A stretch of DNA of 64,000 nt, taken from NCBI RefSeq assembly GCF_023008165.1, contig NZ_JAKQZA010000006.1, positions 62,001-126,000 on the forward strand, in the 5' to 3' direction. A model generated the notes under the pieces. The model was not told the DNA's origin. It searched no databases and saw only the letters and a program-made list of their open reading frames with translations. Below, in pieces: positions 24,498 through 33,502 of this stretch; positions within the stretch are counted from its first letter, which is position 1; each line of letters begins with the position of its first letter. Both the position numbers and the translations under genes were made by a program. The DNA is from Kordiimonas laminariae. Its GTDB lineage: Bacteria > Pseudomonadota > Alphaproteobacteria > Sphingomonadales > Kordiimonadaceae.

Positions 24498-27125
24498 TTA
24501 AGCTACTGATTTTTCACAAAGTTCCCGAACGTCATCACTCAATGAAGATGTATTCAACAAAGAGCTCAAACACTTTTTCATTAAATCAGCATTGTTTTTT
24601 GGTTGTTTTTGCCACCGTCCAAGCGGAGCAACTAGCTTAGCAGCTGTTTGCGGATTCTTTTTGTCCACTTCGGCAATAACATTAGCCAAAAACTTGTACC
24701 CTGCCCCATCTGCTGCATGAAACCCTCTCTGGTTTAAAAGGGAAAAGCTCATCACAAGCGAACGCAACCGGTTAGGGTTTGTATATGAAAAATCACTATG
24801 ATTCGACAATTCTTTTACTAAGGACAATGTATCAATACGTTTACTTTGTGCCTGAACAGCGAACCATTTATCTATAACCAACTCATTTTCACACCACTGC
24901 TTATAGAAATCATCAAATATTTCCTGACGATAATCAAAATTGCTGTGCGATACCTCAATCAGCGCTGCTATTTGATCTGTCATGTTATCAGCATCATGAT
25001 AATGCGTTTTTACAATCTGATCACCACCATCTACCAATGACAGGTAGGAAAGCACGCGATTTCTTAATCTGCGCTTACCTTTGGCTTGCTCAGATAATTC
25101 ATAATCTGATTGCTTCAACTCGCTATAAATATCAATAAAGCGGTGTTTATTTCCTTCAGCAATTTCAACAAGCAAAGCCTCTCGCGCTATATGCAAACGC
25201 TCCACATCAAGCTCTGAAATTTTTTGCCCCACTTCCAACTCACTTGGAACGGAGATCAACTCAGCGAGCAGCGCAACATCCTGTAAATCCTGAGACAAAC
25301 AGCCAGAAATAGCCTCTAAGTAAACCGGTCTACTTGTACTATCCACGCCTTCATATGCCGCGATTAAAACATCAGCCGCTAAAGTCTGCGCTGCTTCATA
25401 GCGAGCAAAAGCATCTGTGTCGCATTTAATCAAATGCGCCAATTCTCTTTCGTTATAATCTGATTTCACCAACACGGGAGCCGAAAAGCCTCGAAGAAAA
25501 CTTAGAACAGCACCTTCGGGTACGTCTCTAAATACAAATTCTTGCATGGTTTCCGTTAACTGCAATAAACAGCTGGTACCGTTCCAGTTCCCCGGGCCTT
25601 CAACAGCAGGGGTAATTTCTTTACCACTGGCATCCAACCATCCAATAACAATCGGCATATGATTAGCTTTTTTAGTGGCTTGGCCAGGTGTTGCGGGACA
25701 GGCTTGTTCTAGCCTAAGAGAAACATCATTACCTTTTCTACGGCGCTCAAATGAAACTGTCGGTGTGCCTGCTTGAGAGTACCAAAGACGGAATTGTCTG
25801 AGATCCATCCCGCTAGCACTTTCCATAGCTTTGACAAAATCCTCACATGTCACAGCTTGTCCATCATGACGTTCAAAATAAAGATCCATACCATCACGGA
25901 AGGCTGATGCACCAATAAGGGTATGCATCATTCGAATAACTTCAGCACCTTTATTATAGACGGTTGCCGTGTAGAAATTATTGATCTCTACATATTTCTC
26001 GGGACGTACTGGATGCGCGAGCGGGCTTCCATCTTCCGGAAATTGAGAAAACCTAAGAGCCTTAACATCTTCGATCCGTTTTAAAGAACGAGATCCTAGA
26101 TCAGCAGAAAACTCCTGATCCCGAAATACTGTAAGTCCTTCTTTAAGGCTTAACTGGAACCAGTCCCGGCACGTAACCCTGTTCCCAGTCCAATTATGAA
26201 AATACTCATGACCGATAACACCTTCAACATGTCCAAAATCAGCGTCTGTAGCTGTATACTGATCAGCAAGCACATATTTAGTATTGAAGATATTTAGCCC
26301 TTTATTTTCCATCGCTCCCATATTGAAATCTGATACTGCAACGATGTTATAGATATCTAGATCATACTCCAGACCATAAACATCTTCATCCCACTTCATC
26401 GAGCGCTGAAGCGCCCCCATAGCATATTCGCTACGTTCCATATCTTCGGGGCGTACATATATGTTCAGCTCAACAGTTTTACCGCTCATGGTAACAAAAG
26501 AGCTTTTGCGTTCTGCCAAATCGCCAGCGACTAAAGCAAATAGATAACTCGGTTTTGGATGAGGATCATGCCATTCAGCAAAATGGCGCCCACTCTCAAG
26601 GTCGCCATTTTCGCCCCTATTACCGTTTGCCAGTAGAACTGGATACCGGGCTTTATCTGCCTCTATTCGCACATCATAGCTCGCAAGCACATCTGGCCTG
26701 TCGAGAAAATAGGTAATATGTCTAAAGCCTTCGGCCTCACACTGGGTACAAAAATTACCCCCGGAATAATAAAGGCCCTCAAGACGTGTGTTTTCTTTCG
26801 GCTTTAGCTTTGTTTTTACGGTGAGTTCGAATACTTCAGGTACACTATGGATAACGAGAGCAGTATCTGTAAGAGAATAATCATTTGGAGAAAGTTGGCG
26901 CCCATCAAGCTCTATTGCTAGGAGCTCCATATATTGGCCGCCATCAAGCGTTAGTGTAGTTTCGCTTGGTATTGTTCTTCGAAACACCGATTTCGCTGTC
27001 ACTATTGCGCTTTCATCAAACAGCTCAAATAACAGCGAAATTTTTTCAATTGAAAAAGTTGGTGTAGAATAATCCTTCAAAAAAATCTCTTTTTTTGAAG
27101 CAGGTGATACCAAGCTTGCGTCCAA
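24498..27125 (-). CDS. pepN: Aminopeptidase N (M1 family)
   Basis: A zinc metallopeptidase of the PepN subfamily, about 875 aa from the TTG at 27125 (E. coli PepN has 870). It has the exopeptidase motif GAMEN (in MGAMENKGLNIFN), the zinc site HEYFHNW with the downstream Glu in KEGLTVFRDQEF, and the N-terminal LKDYSTPTFSIEKISLLFEL. It removes N-terminal residues from peptides in the cytoplasm. I choose TTG 27125 because AGAGGG lies just upstream and the lrp stop codon ends one base before it. The in-frame ATG at 27167 has no visible SD and overlaps lrp by 41 bp. The gene is translationally coupled to lrp. Confidence 0.92.
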   Translation of the reverse strand: MDASLVSPASKKEIFLKDYSTPTFSIEKISLLFELFDESAIVTAKSVFRRTIPSETTLTLDGGQYMELLAIELDGRQLSPNDYSLTDTALVIHSVPEVFELTVKTKLKPKENTRLEGLYYSGGNFCTQCEAEGFRHITYFLDRPDVLASYDVRIEADKARYPVLLANGNRGENGDLESGRHFAEWHDPHPKPSYLFALVAGDLAERKSSFVTMSGKTVELNIYVRPEDMERSEYAMGALQRSMKWDEDVYGLEYDLDIYNIVAVSDFNMGAMENKGLNIFNTKYVLADQYTATDADFGHVEGVIGHEYFHNWTGNRVTCRDWFQLSLKEGLTVFRDQEFSADLGSRSLKRIEDVKALRFSQFPEDGSPLAHPVRPEKYVEINNFYTATVYNKGAEVIRMMHTLIGASAFRDGMDLYFERHDGQAVTCEDFVKAMESASGMDLRQFRLWYSQAGTPTVSFERRRKGNDVSLRLEQACPATPGQATKKANHMPIVIGWLDASGKEITPAVEGPGNWNGTSCLLQLTETMQEFVFRDVPEGAVLSFLRGFSAPVLVKSDYNERELAHLIKCDTDAFARYEAAQTLAADVLIAAYEGVDSTSRPVYLEAISGCLSQDLQDVALLAELISVPSELEVGQKISELDVERLHIAREALLVEIAEGNKHRFIDIYSELKQSDYELSEQAKGKRRLRNRVLSYLSLVDGGDQIVKTHYHDADNMTDQIAALIEVSHSNFDYRQEIFDDFYKQWCENELVIDKWFAVQAQSKRIDTLSLVKELSNHSDFSYTNPNRLRSLVMSFSLLNQRGFHAADGAGYKFLANVIAEVDKKNPQTAAKLVAPLGRWQKQPKNNADLMKKCLSSLLNTSSLSDDVRELCEKSVA

Positions 27126-27126
27126 G

Positions 27127-27618
27127 TTACCCTCTCTTGCGGCGATTTTTCGTATTTTCAACAGCATAGTCCAAAGGAAGCGCTGTTGTATATTTAATAC
27201 GTTCCATCGCGAAGGAAGAACTCACGTCAGTAAGCTGAACTTTCTTGATCAGACTTTTATAAAATACGTCATAAGCTGCCATATCTGGCACAACTACACG
27301 CATCAAATAATCAATTTCGCCGCTCATGCGGTATAGTTCAACGACCTCAGGGAAATCACAAACCATTTCCGCGAATTCATCTAGCCACTCAAAATTATGC
27401 TCATTTGTTCGAATAGCGACAAAAACATCAAGAGGAACATTAACTTTGTTACGGTCAACAAGAGCGACACGGCGAGTGATATAGCCTTCTTGCTCAAGTA
27501 TCTGAATACGACGCCAACAAGGTGTTGTAGAAAGACCTACAGCTTCAGCAATCTCTGCTGTGCTCATAGTTGCATCTTTTTGCAACAAATTTAATATCTT
27601 GCGATCAATTTCATCCAT
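27127..27618 (-). CDS. Lrp/AsnC family transcriptional regulator
   Basis: A protein of about 163 aa from ATG 27618 (MDEIDRKILNLLQKDATMST), with GAGG 8 nt upstream; an in-frame TTG four codons earlier is less likely. The N-terminal winged HTH (AEIAEAVGLSTTPCWRRIQI) is followed by a RAM/AsnC ligand-binding domain (about 65-150) with the typical VVELYRMSGEIDYLMRVVV. It is likely a local or global sensor of amino acids. Directly upstream of and coupled to pepN, it may control peptide use. It is not close enough to a named Lrp paralogue to assign a symbol. Confidence 0.88.
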   Translation of the reverse strand: MDEIDRKILNLLQKDATMSTAEIAEAVGLSTTPCWRRIQILEQEGYITRRVALVDRNKVNVPLDVFVAIRTNEHNFEWLDEFAEMVCDFPEVVELYRMSGEIDYLMRVVVPDMAAYDVFYKSLIKKVQLTDVSSSFAMERIKYTTALPLDYAVENTKNRRKRG

Positions 27619-27684
27619 AAAACACCTCAACTTCGGCTTGTCAGCCGGTACTGGAAACAGATAGCTGCTTTTTAATATAATAAT

Positions 27685-27714
27685 CCTTCACAGCTTCGCA
27701 AGAAGCCATGAAGG
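27685..27714. terminator. Compound hairpin downstream of the bufferin operon
   Basis: Outer arms CCTTCA/TGAAGG (27685-27690, 27709-27714), a symmetric CA/CA internal loop, inner arms GCTTC/GAAGC and a 4-nt loop (GCAA on plus). It follows the DoxX stop on the minus strand. There is no clear T-tract (ATTATTATATT follows), so termination is likely but not certain. Confidence 0.45.
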
Positions 27715-27727
27715 AACTTCATTTAAG

Positions 27728-28399
27728 CTATTTTTCGCCTTTGATCAAAAGGTTATCGAAAGATAGTTTTCCTGCACCAAGTAATGCAATTGGAAGAAGA
27801 GCTGCAAACCATGTTGCGTGATCAGCAAACATACCTGGATATACCAGTATTTGGATAAAGAGCGTCATTCCTAAAAGACCAAAAGCACCCAAACGAGCAC
27901 CAATGCCAAACAAAATCATTAGCGGTAAAAATGTCTCTGCATAAAGTGCAAGCTGCCCCATAAATTCTGGGTCGATATAATCAATACCATACTCATCTTC
28001 AAACAATGATGTTGTGCTATCATTGATAGAGAAAAATGCACTTACATGGTCACCGAAAGATGGTTCGAACTGCTGCTGGAATTTTTCAGCAACACCAGCA
28101 TCAGGAAACAGTTCAGAAGCTGTATCTACGATATCAGAAACATAGTATGTTTCTTCTTCATCCAAGTTTTCCTGAATAGTCGCTACAACGCTGTCATCCA
28201 GTGAAGCACCTTTTAGCGCCTCGATTACCTGATCGACCTCAAGTTCCGGATCAGTATCAATTGCGGCCGCTTTTGTCCGACCAGATTGATAAAAAATCTT
28301 TGCAGCCCATGCCCGCAAAAATAACAGGAAATAATCTTGTGTAGAAAAACGATTACCAAATTCAGTTAACTTGGCAAACAAAGATCTAATTTGTTCCAC
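27728..28399 (-). CDS. DoxX-family membrane protein of the bufferin operon
   Basis: A protein of about 223 aa from GTG 28399 (AAAGG about 9 nt upstream); an in-frame TTG at 28435 lies inside bufC. The N-terminal part has the DoxX-like FLLFLRAWAAKIFYQSGRTK. A long acidic, probably extracytoplasmic insert (about 55-140) is followed by three hydrophobic segments (FLPLMILFGIGARLGAFGLL, LGMTLFIQILVYP, WFAALLPIALLGAG). DoxX proteins are quinone- or redox-linked inner-membrane proteins and are regular members of DUF2282/DUF692/DUF2063 operons (HvfD position in Haemophilus). It may handle electrons or copper during bufferin maturation or export (inference). Confidence 0.8.
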   Translation of the reverse strand: MEQIRSLFAKLTEFGNRFSTQDYFLLFLRAWAAKIFYQSGRTKAAAIDTDPELEVDQVIEALKGASLDDSVVATIQENLDEEETYYVSDIVDTASELFPDAGVAEKFQQQFEPSFGDHVSAFFSINDSTTSLFEDEYGIDYIDPEFMGQLALYAETFLPLMILFGIGARLGAFGLLGMTLFIQILVYPGMFADHATWFAALLPIALLGAGKLSFDNLLIKGEK

Positions 28400-28412
28400 T
28401 TTCTTTGACCTT

Positions 28413-29108
28413 TCATGGCTCGCTAGCGAGCACAACTCCTTTAAGTGTCAAAGCATCTAACCCTACCATAGAAGCATTAACAGTCACATCTTCGAGATCA
28501 TCCTCAAGAGTTTGAAGTAAAGCCTTCTCTTCCGTAGTCAGCGGATATAGCTTTATTTCACCACCATCAAGAACAACACATACAGTCTGTCCACCTTGTT
28601 CTAAATGAACAGCCTCCGGCATTAACTGCCCCTGCCCAACCATCCACAGGTTTAAAAGCGGATAATCACTTTCAATAATCCTGACATGAGGGTTAAGCAT
28701 TAATTTATCTGCAATAGCAGAAATAGGACTTACATACTGTAACCGATGTATAGCCCATTCGATACGGATGATATCTGCTATATAGACAACATCTTCCGCA
28801 TGCTCATAGTTTTCAAAAAAACCAGCAAATTCAGCGCCATATTCATCCAAAGCAGCTTCTCTGGGCGGATGTGCACGAATAAATTGCTTAATAGCTTCCC
28901 TCAGGAAAGCCTCCCCCACAAAATTTTCTGCGAGAGGGAAAACAGCCTGAAGGTTATCAGCAAGCGTTAGCAGAAAGTTATTCTGATACACCTGAAGACG
29001 TTGCTCTGGAGCAATTGCCCCGTCATTAACAACCGCAGGAAGAATGCCGGTTGAGGCATCACCCTGCTGAATAGCCAATCTGAAATTTTTCTGTAGTTCC
29101 TCAAGCAT
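28413..29108 (-). CDS. bufC: Bufferin maturation partner BufC/HvfC (DUF2063)
   Basis: A protein of about 231 aa from ATG 29108, overlapping the bufB stop by 8 bp (ATGCTTGA), with AGGAG 10 nt upstream; an upstream in-frame TTG at 29117 is too close to that SD. The N-terminal DUF2063 domain shows LQVYQNNFLLTLADNLQAVFPL, and YPLLNLWMV lies in the C-terminal half. It is the partner subunit that binds the precursor peptide and presents it to the DUF692 (MNIO) enzyme. Operon order bufA-bufB-bufC-doxX supports the call. Confidence 0.85.
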   Translation of the reverse strand: MLEELQKNFRLAIQQGDASTGILPAVVNDGAIAPEQRLQVYQNNFLLTLADNLQAVFPLAENFVGEAFLREAIKQFIRAHPPREAALDEYGAEFAGFFENYEHAEDVVYIADIIRIEWAIHRLQYVSPISAIADKLMLNPHVRIIESDYPLLNLWMVGQGQLMPEAVHLEQGGQTVCVVLDGGEIKLYPLTTEEKALLQTLEDDLEDVTVNASMVGLDALTLKGVVLASEP

Positions 29109-29982
29109 AGCGAGCAAGCTCCTGCTCTCCAGCTTGACGTTCCAAAATAGATTTTGCTTTTTCTGCCTCTGTCATCAACACCTGAAAGCTAGGGATATTG
29201 CTATCCCATTCAACAAGTGTCGGCACAGCGCCCGCTTCTGCGATGACGCGGCGATAAATATCCCAAACATCATCACACACAATACTGCCGTGATCATCAA
29301 TAAGCAGAGGTGTTCCTTCCACATCTCGGATTGCATGACCTGCTAAATGAATTTCCTTTACTCTATCAAGAGGGAAATCATCTAAATAGCTATCCGTGTT
29401 CCAGTGCATGTTAGTGCCTGAAACATAAACATTATTTACATCAAGCAACAAACCGCAGTCTGTTTTCTCAGCAATAGTCGCCAAGAATTCAGGCTCTGGT
29501 ATCTCGCTTTGTTCAAATGCCAAATAAGCGGAAGGGTTTTCTACCAAAATCTGCCGGCCTAAAGTCTGCTGCATAGTATCGACATTGTTTATAACAATCT
29601 GCAAACTTTCTTTATTCAAAGGAAGTGGTAACAGATCGCTAAGATAATACCCATCATGAACAGACCAAGCCAGATGTTCAGACACTAAAGCCGGATTATA
29701 GCGCTCAACAAGAGCACTAAATCGCTTTAAATGATCAGCATCCAAACCTTGAGCTGAGCCAAGAGACATGCCCACGCCATGAATAGAGAGGGCATAATTT
29801 TCCAGAACAGCCTCAAGGTACCGATGGTGAGCACCACCATCAGACATATAGTTTTCAGCATGCACTTCAAAGAAAGCCAAATCTGGTTGAGAATGTAAAA
29901 CATCCTCGAAATGTTGGCTTTTCAAGCTCACGCCAACAGGCAAATTGCTGCTGGATAGTAAGTGAATGGGCTGTTTAACCAT
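29101..29982 (-). CDS. bufB: Multinuclear non-heme iron oxidase BufB (DUF692/MNIO)
   Basis: A 293-aa TIM-barrel enzyme of the MbnB/HvfB family. Recognisable family motifs are FFEVHAENYMSDGG, SIHGVGMSLGS, LVSEHLAWSV, LLLDVNNVYVSG, EIHLAGH and LIDDHGS, which supply the His/Asp/Glu ligands of the iron cluster. MNIOs oxidise Cys side chains of ribosomal peptides; bufferin enzymes convert Cys to thiooxazole rings that bind copper. Its substrate is probably the upstream bufA product. It lies 33 bp after bufA, with ATG at 29982. Confidence 0.9.
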   Translation of the reverse strand: MVKQPIHLLSSSNLPVGVSLKSQHFEDVLHSQPDLAFFEVHAENYMSDGGAHHRYLEAVLENYALSIHGVGMSLGSAQGLDADHLKRFSALVERYNPALVSEHLAWSVHDGYYLSDLLPLPLNKESLQIVINNVDTMQQTLGRQILVENPSAYLAFEQSEIPEPEFLATIAEKTDCGLLLDVNNVYVSGTNMHWNTDSYLDDFPLDRVKEIHLAGHAIRDVEGTPLLIDDHGSIVCDDVWDIYRRVIAEAGAVPTLVEWDSNIPSFQVLMTEAEKAKSILERQAGEQELARYA

Positions 29983-30015
29983 AATAAATAACCACTACCC
30001 AGCAACTAATTCAGC

Positions 30016-30294
30016 TTAGGCTTTTTTAGGCTTTTTAGTGCTGCCTGCGATACGCTTACATAGGCCTTTTGTTACATAAATCCACTCTTCTGGGTGGTTA
30101 TCAACTTTTGCCTGACCTGCACAGCTGTGTGTAGAAGTACCGCAATCGTTCATGCCTTTAGCAACGATACCGTAGCACTTCTCTTTTTTAGCTTTCTTAT
30201 CTGCAGCAACAGCAGAAGTAGAAGCAGCCGCCATTGCGAAAGCTACAACACCAGTAGTAGCAACAGCCGTTTTAGCAATACGATTGATTTTCAT
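30016..30294 (-). CDS. bufA: Bufferin precursor BufA1 (DUF2282 peptide)
   Basis: A 92-aa precursor peptide. A Sec signal (MKINRIAKTAVATTGVVAFA, cleavage near AVAAD, residue 31) is followed by a core with four Cys (40, 51, 58, 79) in the bufferin pattern KCYGIVAKGMNDCGTSTHSC then AGQ. The tail is very Lys-rich (STKKPKKA). Known bufferins are periplasmic copper-chelating RiPPs whose central Cys residues become thiooxazoles, while the outer Cys can form a disulfide. Here Cys51 and Cys58 are the expected modification sites (inference from family). It is the first gene of the four-gene operon, preceded by an inverted repeat at 30326-30348. Confidence 0.88.
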   Translation of the reverse strand: MKINRIAKTAVATTGVVAFAMAAASTSAVAADKKAKKEKCYGIVAKGMNDCGTSTHSCAGQAKVDNHPEEWIYVTKGLCKRIAGSTKKPKKA

Positions 30295-30325
30295 CGTTCA
30301 TTTCCTTCAATAAGTTGCGTAAACC

Positions 30326-30348
30326 TAAGCGATATCCTGCGTCGCTTA
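30326..30348. promoter_or_regulatory. Inverted repeat in the bufferin operon leader
   Basis: Perfect 7-bp inverted repeat TAAGCGA-N9-TCGCTTA, 32-54 bp upstream of the bufA ATG. It could be an operator for a copper- or stress-responsive regulator or a 5'-UTR hairpin. No matching regulator gene is adjacent. Confidence 0.5.
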
Positions 30349-30424
30349 CGTCCAATATATTGCCTCTTTTTCATGAAAATAAAAATAATATAACTTTCAC
30401 GAGTTAGTGAGGCTAATGTTAACC

Positions 30425-30463
30425 ATAAGAAAAACAGAAAACACAAGCATTTCCGGGGCTTGT
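30425..30463 (-). terminator. Terminator of the fliL-fliM-cheZ operon
   Basis: Stem ACAAGC/GCTTGT (30443-30448, 30458-30463) with a 9-nt loop. On the minus strand it is followed by GTTTTCTGTTTTTC. It lies 16 bp after the stop of the last operon gene, and it is placed before the bufA leader so that the two units are insulated. Confidence 0.65.
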
Positions 30464-30478
30464 ACCGATATAAAAAAT

Positions 30479-33400
30479 TTACCTGCCAGAAAAATCACTG
30501 CGATATTCACGCATAAATGTCTGAAGTTTCTCTACACTCGCGATTTGACTGGCGATAGCGCCAAGCTCTCTACCACTAAGTTCTTGATCATTAGTCAACA
30601 GCTCAAAGGCATTGGCAAAATCACCACTACGCATCTGATTGCCATATCGGCGACGCATTTCAATAAGCCCTGCCCGGTCATCCATGAAAGTCATACCAAT
30701 AGTAAGTCTGATCAAATTCAAACGCTGAAGGCTATTAAGCGCCTGATTTCTGCGCCAGCCATCACCAAGGATACGTTGCACCGTGTTAATCAATTTCGGC
30801 CATTCTTTACTACCCCAGAAGATATCAGTGCGCAGAACTTCCGCGTCAGCACTACTGTCATCTTCCAGCATCACCTCCGCTTCTTCATAACGCCCCTGCT
30901 CCACAAGAGCGCGCGCTTCAACATGTCGGCGATTGGAAACAATATCATTGGGCAGGCGAGGTTCACGGGTGGCACGTAGTATCTCAATCGCCTGCTCAGG
31001 CCTCGAATCCATAATATAGATTTTAGCAAGTTGCGCAGCAATCTGTGCTCTTGCAGCACCTTCTGTACGCTGAGACACCTGATACTCAAGAAGACTTGCA
31101 GCATTATCTAATAGATCAACAGAAACCATTCGTGCAGCTAGTCGGCGCACCATAAAATCACCTTCAGGTCCCAGCGGTGTAAGATCCTGGAACTGGTAAA
31201 ACAGGCTGATAGCTGCCACAGGTGTCATTTCATCTGCGCCGTTATTAACAAATAGATCCTTAAAGACCTGCCCCATACGAAGAAGCATTTTCAGTTCACT
31301 TGCTTCCTCAGGATAGTAAGAAACACCAGCACGAAGCGCCGAAAGTCCTGCGGTATACTGTTTTGTTGCAAAATAATACTCAGCAAGATCGTTCAAAAGC
31401 GTAATTTCAAACTTATCGCCTCGCCATGCGTACCGGAGCCGTTCCAACTGATCGATCGCATCAGTGTAATTAAGGTCACCATTCCTAAGCCCATAACGAA
31501 TACGGGCATATCTCGCACGTGCCGAAATCCAACGATTTGATGCACCCGTTAATTCGTCATATTGGGCAAATGCCGTATCAAAATCACCTTGCATCTCTGA
31601 AATACGAGCAGCTTGGAAAAGCGTTTCCAACAATTGGTCTTCATTAAGGTCAACGCCATTTAAAAGAGCCAATTCTTGTTGAGCTAGTTCGATGTCGCCA
31701 GTTTCAATTGCAGAACGGACCGCCGCCAGAGAGATTTCAGCACGATCATTCGTGTCATAAGTCCCCATAACATCTTTACCACGGCGGTAATGTTCCAATG
31801 CCTTTTCGTAATGGCCTTTCTTTTCCTCAACGAGTAACAGCCAAAGCTCTGCATCCTGTTCAGCTTCCAGTTCTCTTGCTGAAAGATCAGCGAGAGCAGC
31901 ATCCAATCTGCCTTGCTTGAAGTTTGCTACACCTCGAACAGCAAGAAATTCCGTATTCTGCGACAATAACGGATCTTCTTCTAGCATCCTTTCAAGAATA
32001 CCGAGTGCTTCAGCAGCCCTACCATGAGCCAGGTAATAACGAGCTAGCTTCCAGCGCACTTCGTTGCGATCATCTAACTGACGCAGCGAAAGCTCATACA
32101 ATAAACGGGTTTTATTTTTCCGGTATTCCCAAGAAGGACCAATGCGCCAATTGGCGAAATCAATCAATCGCGCGAAGCCCGTTTGTAAATCACTACCGAT
32201 CCCCGTAGCACGAGAAAGCCTTGAAGAAGATAGAAAATCATTTCCTGAGGAGCTGATGGCCACACCATCAGTGTAACGCTCAACATTTACAAAATCTGTC
32301 AATGGCGTGATCACTATACCCTGCGCAGTTTCAGCAAGTTCCGCGGACGCATAACTAAAGTCCTGTGCTAAACCACTTCCCTGTCGAGCAAGCGGCATAA
32401 CAACAAAATAATCGCCAATGTCCGGGTCTTCCACCTCAATTTTACGCCCAACGTCAGATGCCGCCACAAATATCTGCTGCCCATTTGCACCTTCGTTACG
32501 GCGTTCTGGTATGATAGGAAAACGAGGTTTTGCAGGTGTATCTTTTAGATAAACAATCCAGCGCCGAGCATCCTTTTCAACCACGTAATTTTGATTAGTT
32601 CTCACAGACATTCTAAGAACCAAGGCATCAAGGTGTTCTAATTGTTCAACGGTATGAATACGGTCGGAAACCAATGATCCGGCATCAATCATACCTTTTG
32701 GGTCGAAAGCATATGTTTGGTCAAATACGACCCAAAGGTATTCACCACGTTCAAATACGGCTGCTGCTGCGTCTATCGGCCAATTGAAGGAAAGTGAAAT
32801 ACCATTCTCAACCTCGGTAACAGCAACATCGACAGCCTCCTGATCAGGATTAGTAACCTCCGGCAACCCTAAGAGCCTTATAGGTCCACTTTGTTCCTGC
32901 CTGCTAACAGTACTGATATCGGTCGTGCTTCCAAGTTCATCATCGTTTTGAAGATTATTTTCCGCTGGTACACCCTCTCCGCCACTTGTATCAGTATTTT
33001 CTTCAATCGGTTCACCTGTTTCAGGTTCATCTCCTGTTGCAGGAGGTGGCGTAAAGGCTCCTGAATCAACAAATGCAGGCAAAGAAGCTGTCTGGTCTCC
33101 GCCATAAACATCAACAATCAAAAAGTTGCCAGAGCGGAAGTCACGTGGCGACACCCCCGGCAACACATCAAAATCAATGAGTGTTCTACCGCCAATATAG
33201 CTCACTCGGGGATTGCCAATTTGCCTTAAGTTTGCAGCTCCAAAGGCACTAAAGTCCGGAGAAAAAACACTATCAAGTGTAATTCGCAAAACCCGATCAT
33301 TCACTGTAATTGAGTATGTCGCATCACCAGGGATATCTACAGCAATCCGGGCATGATTTGCTAACTGTCCACTCTGGAAGGTGATAGCAGGCCCACTAAC

Positions 33401-33502
33401 CTGAGCCAGAGATTCTGGCGCAAATAAAGTGGGCGCCACAAGAAATGTGGCGGTAAGCGCTGTTGTCATACACAGCTTTTTCACCCACTTAGAAGAGGTC
33501 AT
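30479..33502 (-). CDS. Exported AMIN-like/TPR protein at the end of the flagellar operon
   Basis: A protein of about 1007 aa from ATG 33502 (MTSSKWVKKLCMTTALTATF), with AAGGGA just upstream; the frame is open to 33544 but that extension lies in the motB-like gene. A signal peptide ends near SLAQ. An N-terminal beta-rich segment (residues about 35-140, for example ARIAVDIPGDATYSITV and LLIDFDVLPGV-like) resembles an AMIN domain. A low-complexity acidic linker (145-205), a second beta segment and many TPR-like helical repeats (about 470-1000) follow. It is probably a periplasmic scaffold that binds peptidoglycan or a motor part (inference). The gene overlaps the MotB-like gene by 14 bp. Confidence 0.72.
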   Translation of the reverse strand: MTSSKWVKKLCMTTALTATFLVAPTLFAPESLAQVSGPAITFQSGQLANHARIAVDIPGDATYSITVNDRVLRITLDSVFSPDFSAFGAANLRQIGNPRVSYIGGRTLIDFDVLPGVSPRDFRSGNFLIVDVYGGDQTASLPAFVDSGAFTPPPATGDEPETGEPIEENTDTSGGEGVPAENNLQNDDELGSTTDISTVSRQEQSGPIRLLGLPEVTNPDQEAVDVAVTEVENGISLSFNWPIDAAAAVFERGEYLWVVFDQTYAFDPKGMIDAGSLVSDRIHTVEQLEHLDALVLRMSVRTNQNYVVEKDARRWIVYLKDTPAKPRFPIIPERRNEGANGQQIFVAASDVGRKIEVEDPDIGDYFVVMPLARQGSGLAQDFSYASAELAETAQGIVITPLTDFVNVERYTDGVAISSSGNDFLSSSRLSRATGIGSDLQTGFARLIDFANWRIGPSWEYRKNKTRLLYELSLRQLDDRNEVRWKLARYYLAHGRAAEALGILERMLEEDPLLSQNTEFLAVRGVANFKQGRLDAALADLSARELEAEQDAELWLLLVEEKKGHYEKALEHYRRGKDVMGTYDTNDRAEISLAAVRSAIETGDIELAQQELALLNGVDLNEDQLLETLFQAARISEMQGDFDTAFAQYDELTGASNRWISARARYARIRYGLRNGDLNYTDAIDQLERLRYAWRGDKFEITLLNDLAEYYFATKQYTAGLSALRAGVSYYPEEASELKMLLRMGQVFKDLFVNNGADEMTPVAAISLFYQFQDLTPLGPEGDFMVRRLAARMVSVDLLDNAASLLEYQVSQRTEGAARAQIAAQLAKIYIMDSRPEQAIEILRATREPRLPNDIVSNRRHVEARALVEQGRYEEAEVMLEDDSSADAEVLRTDIFWGSKEWPKLINTVQRILGDGWRRNQALNSLQRLNLIRLTIGMTFMDDRAGLIEMRRRYGNQMRSGDFANAFELLTNDQELSGRELGAIASQIASVEKLQTFMREYRSDFSGR

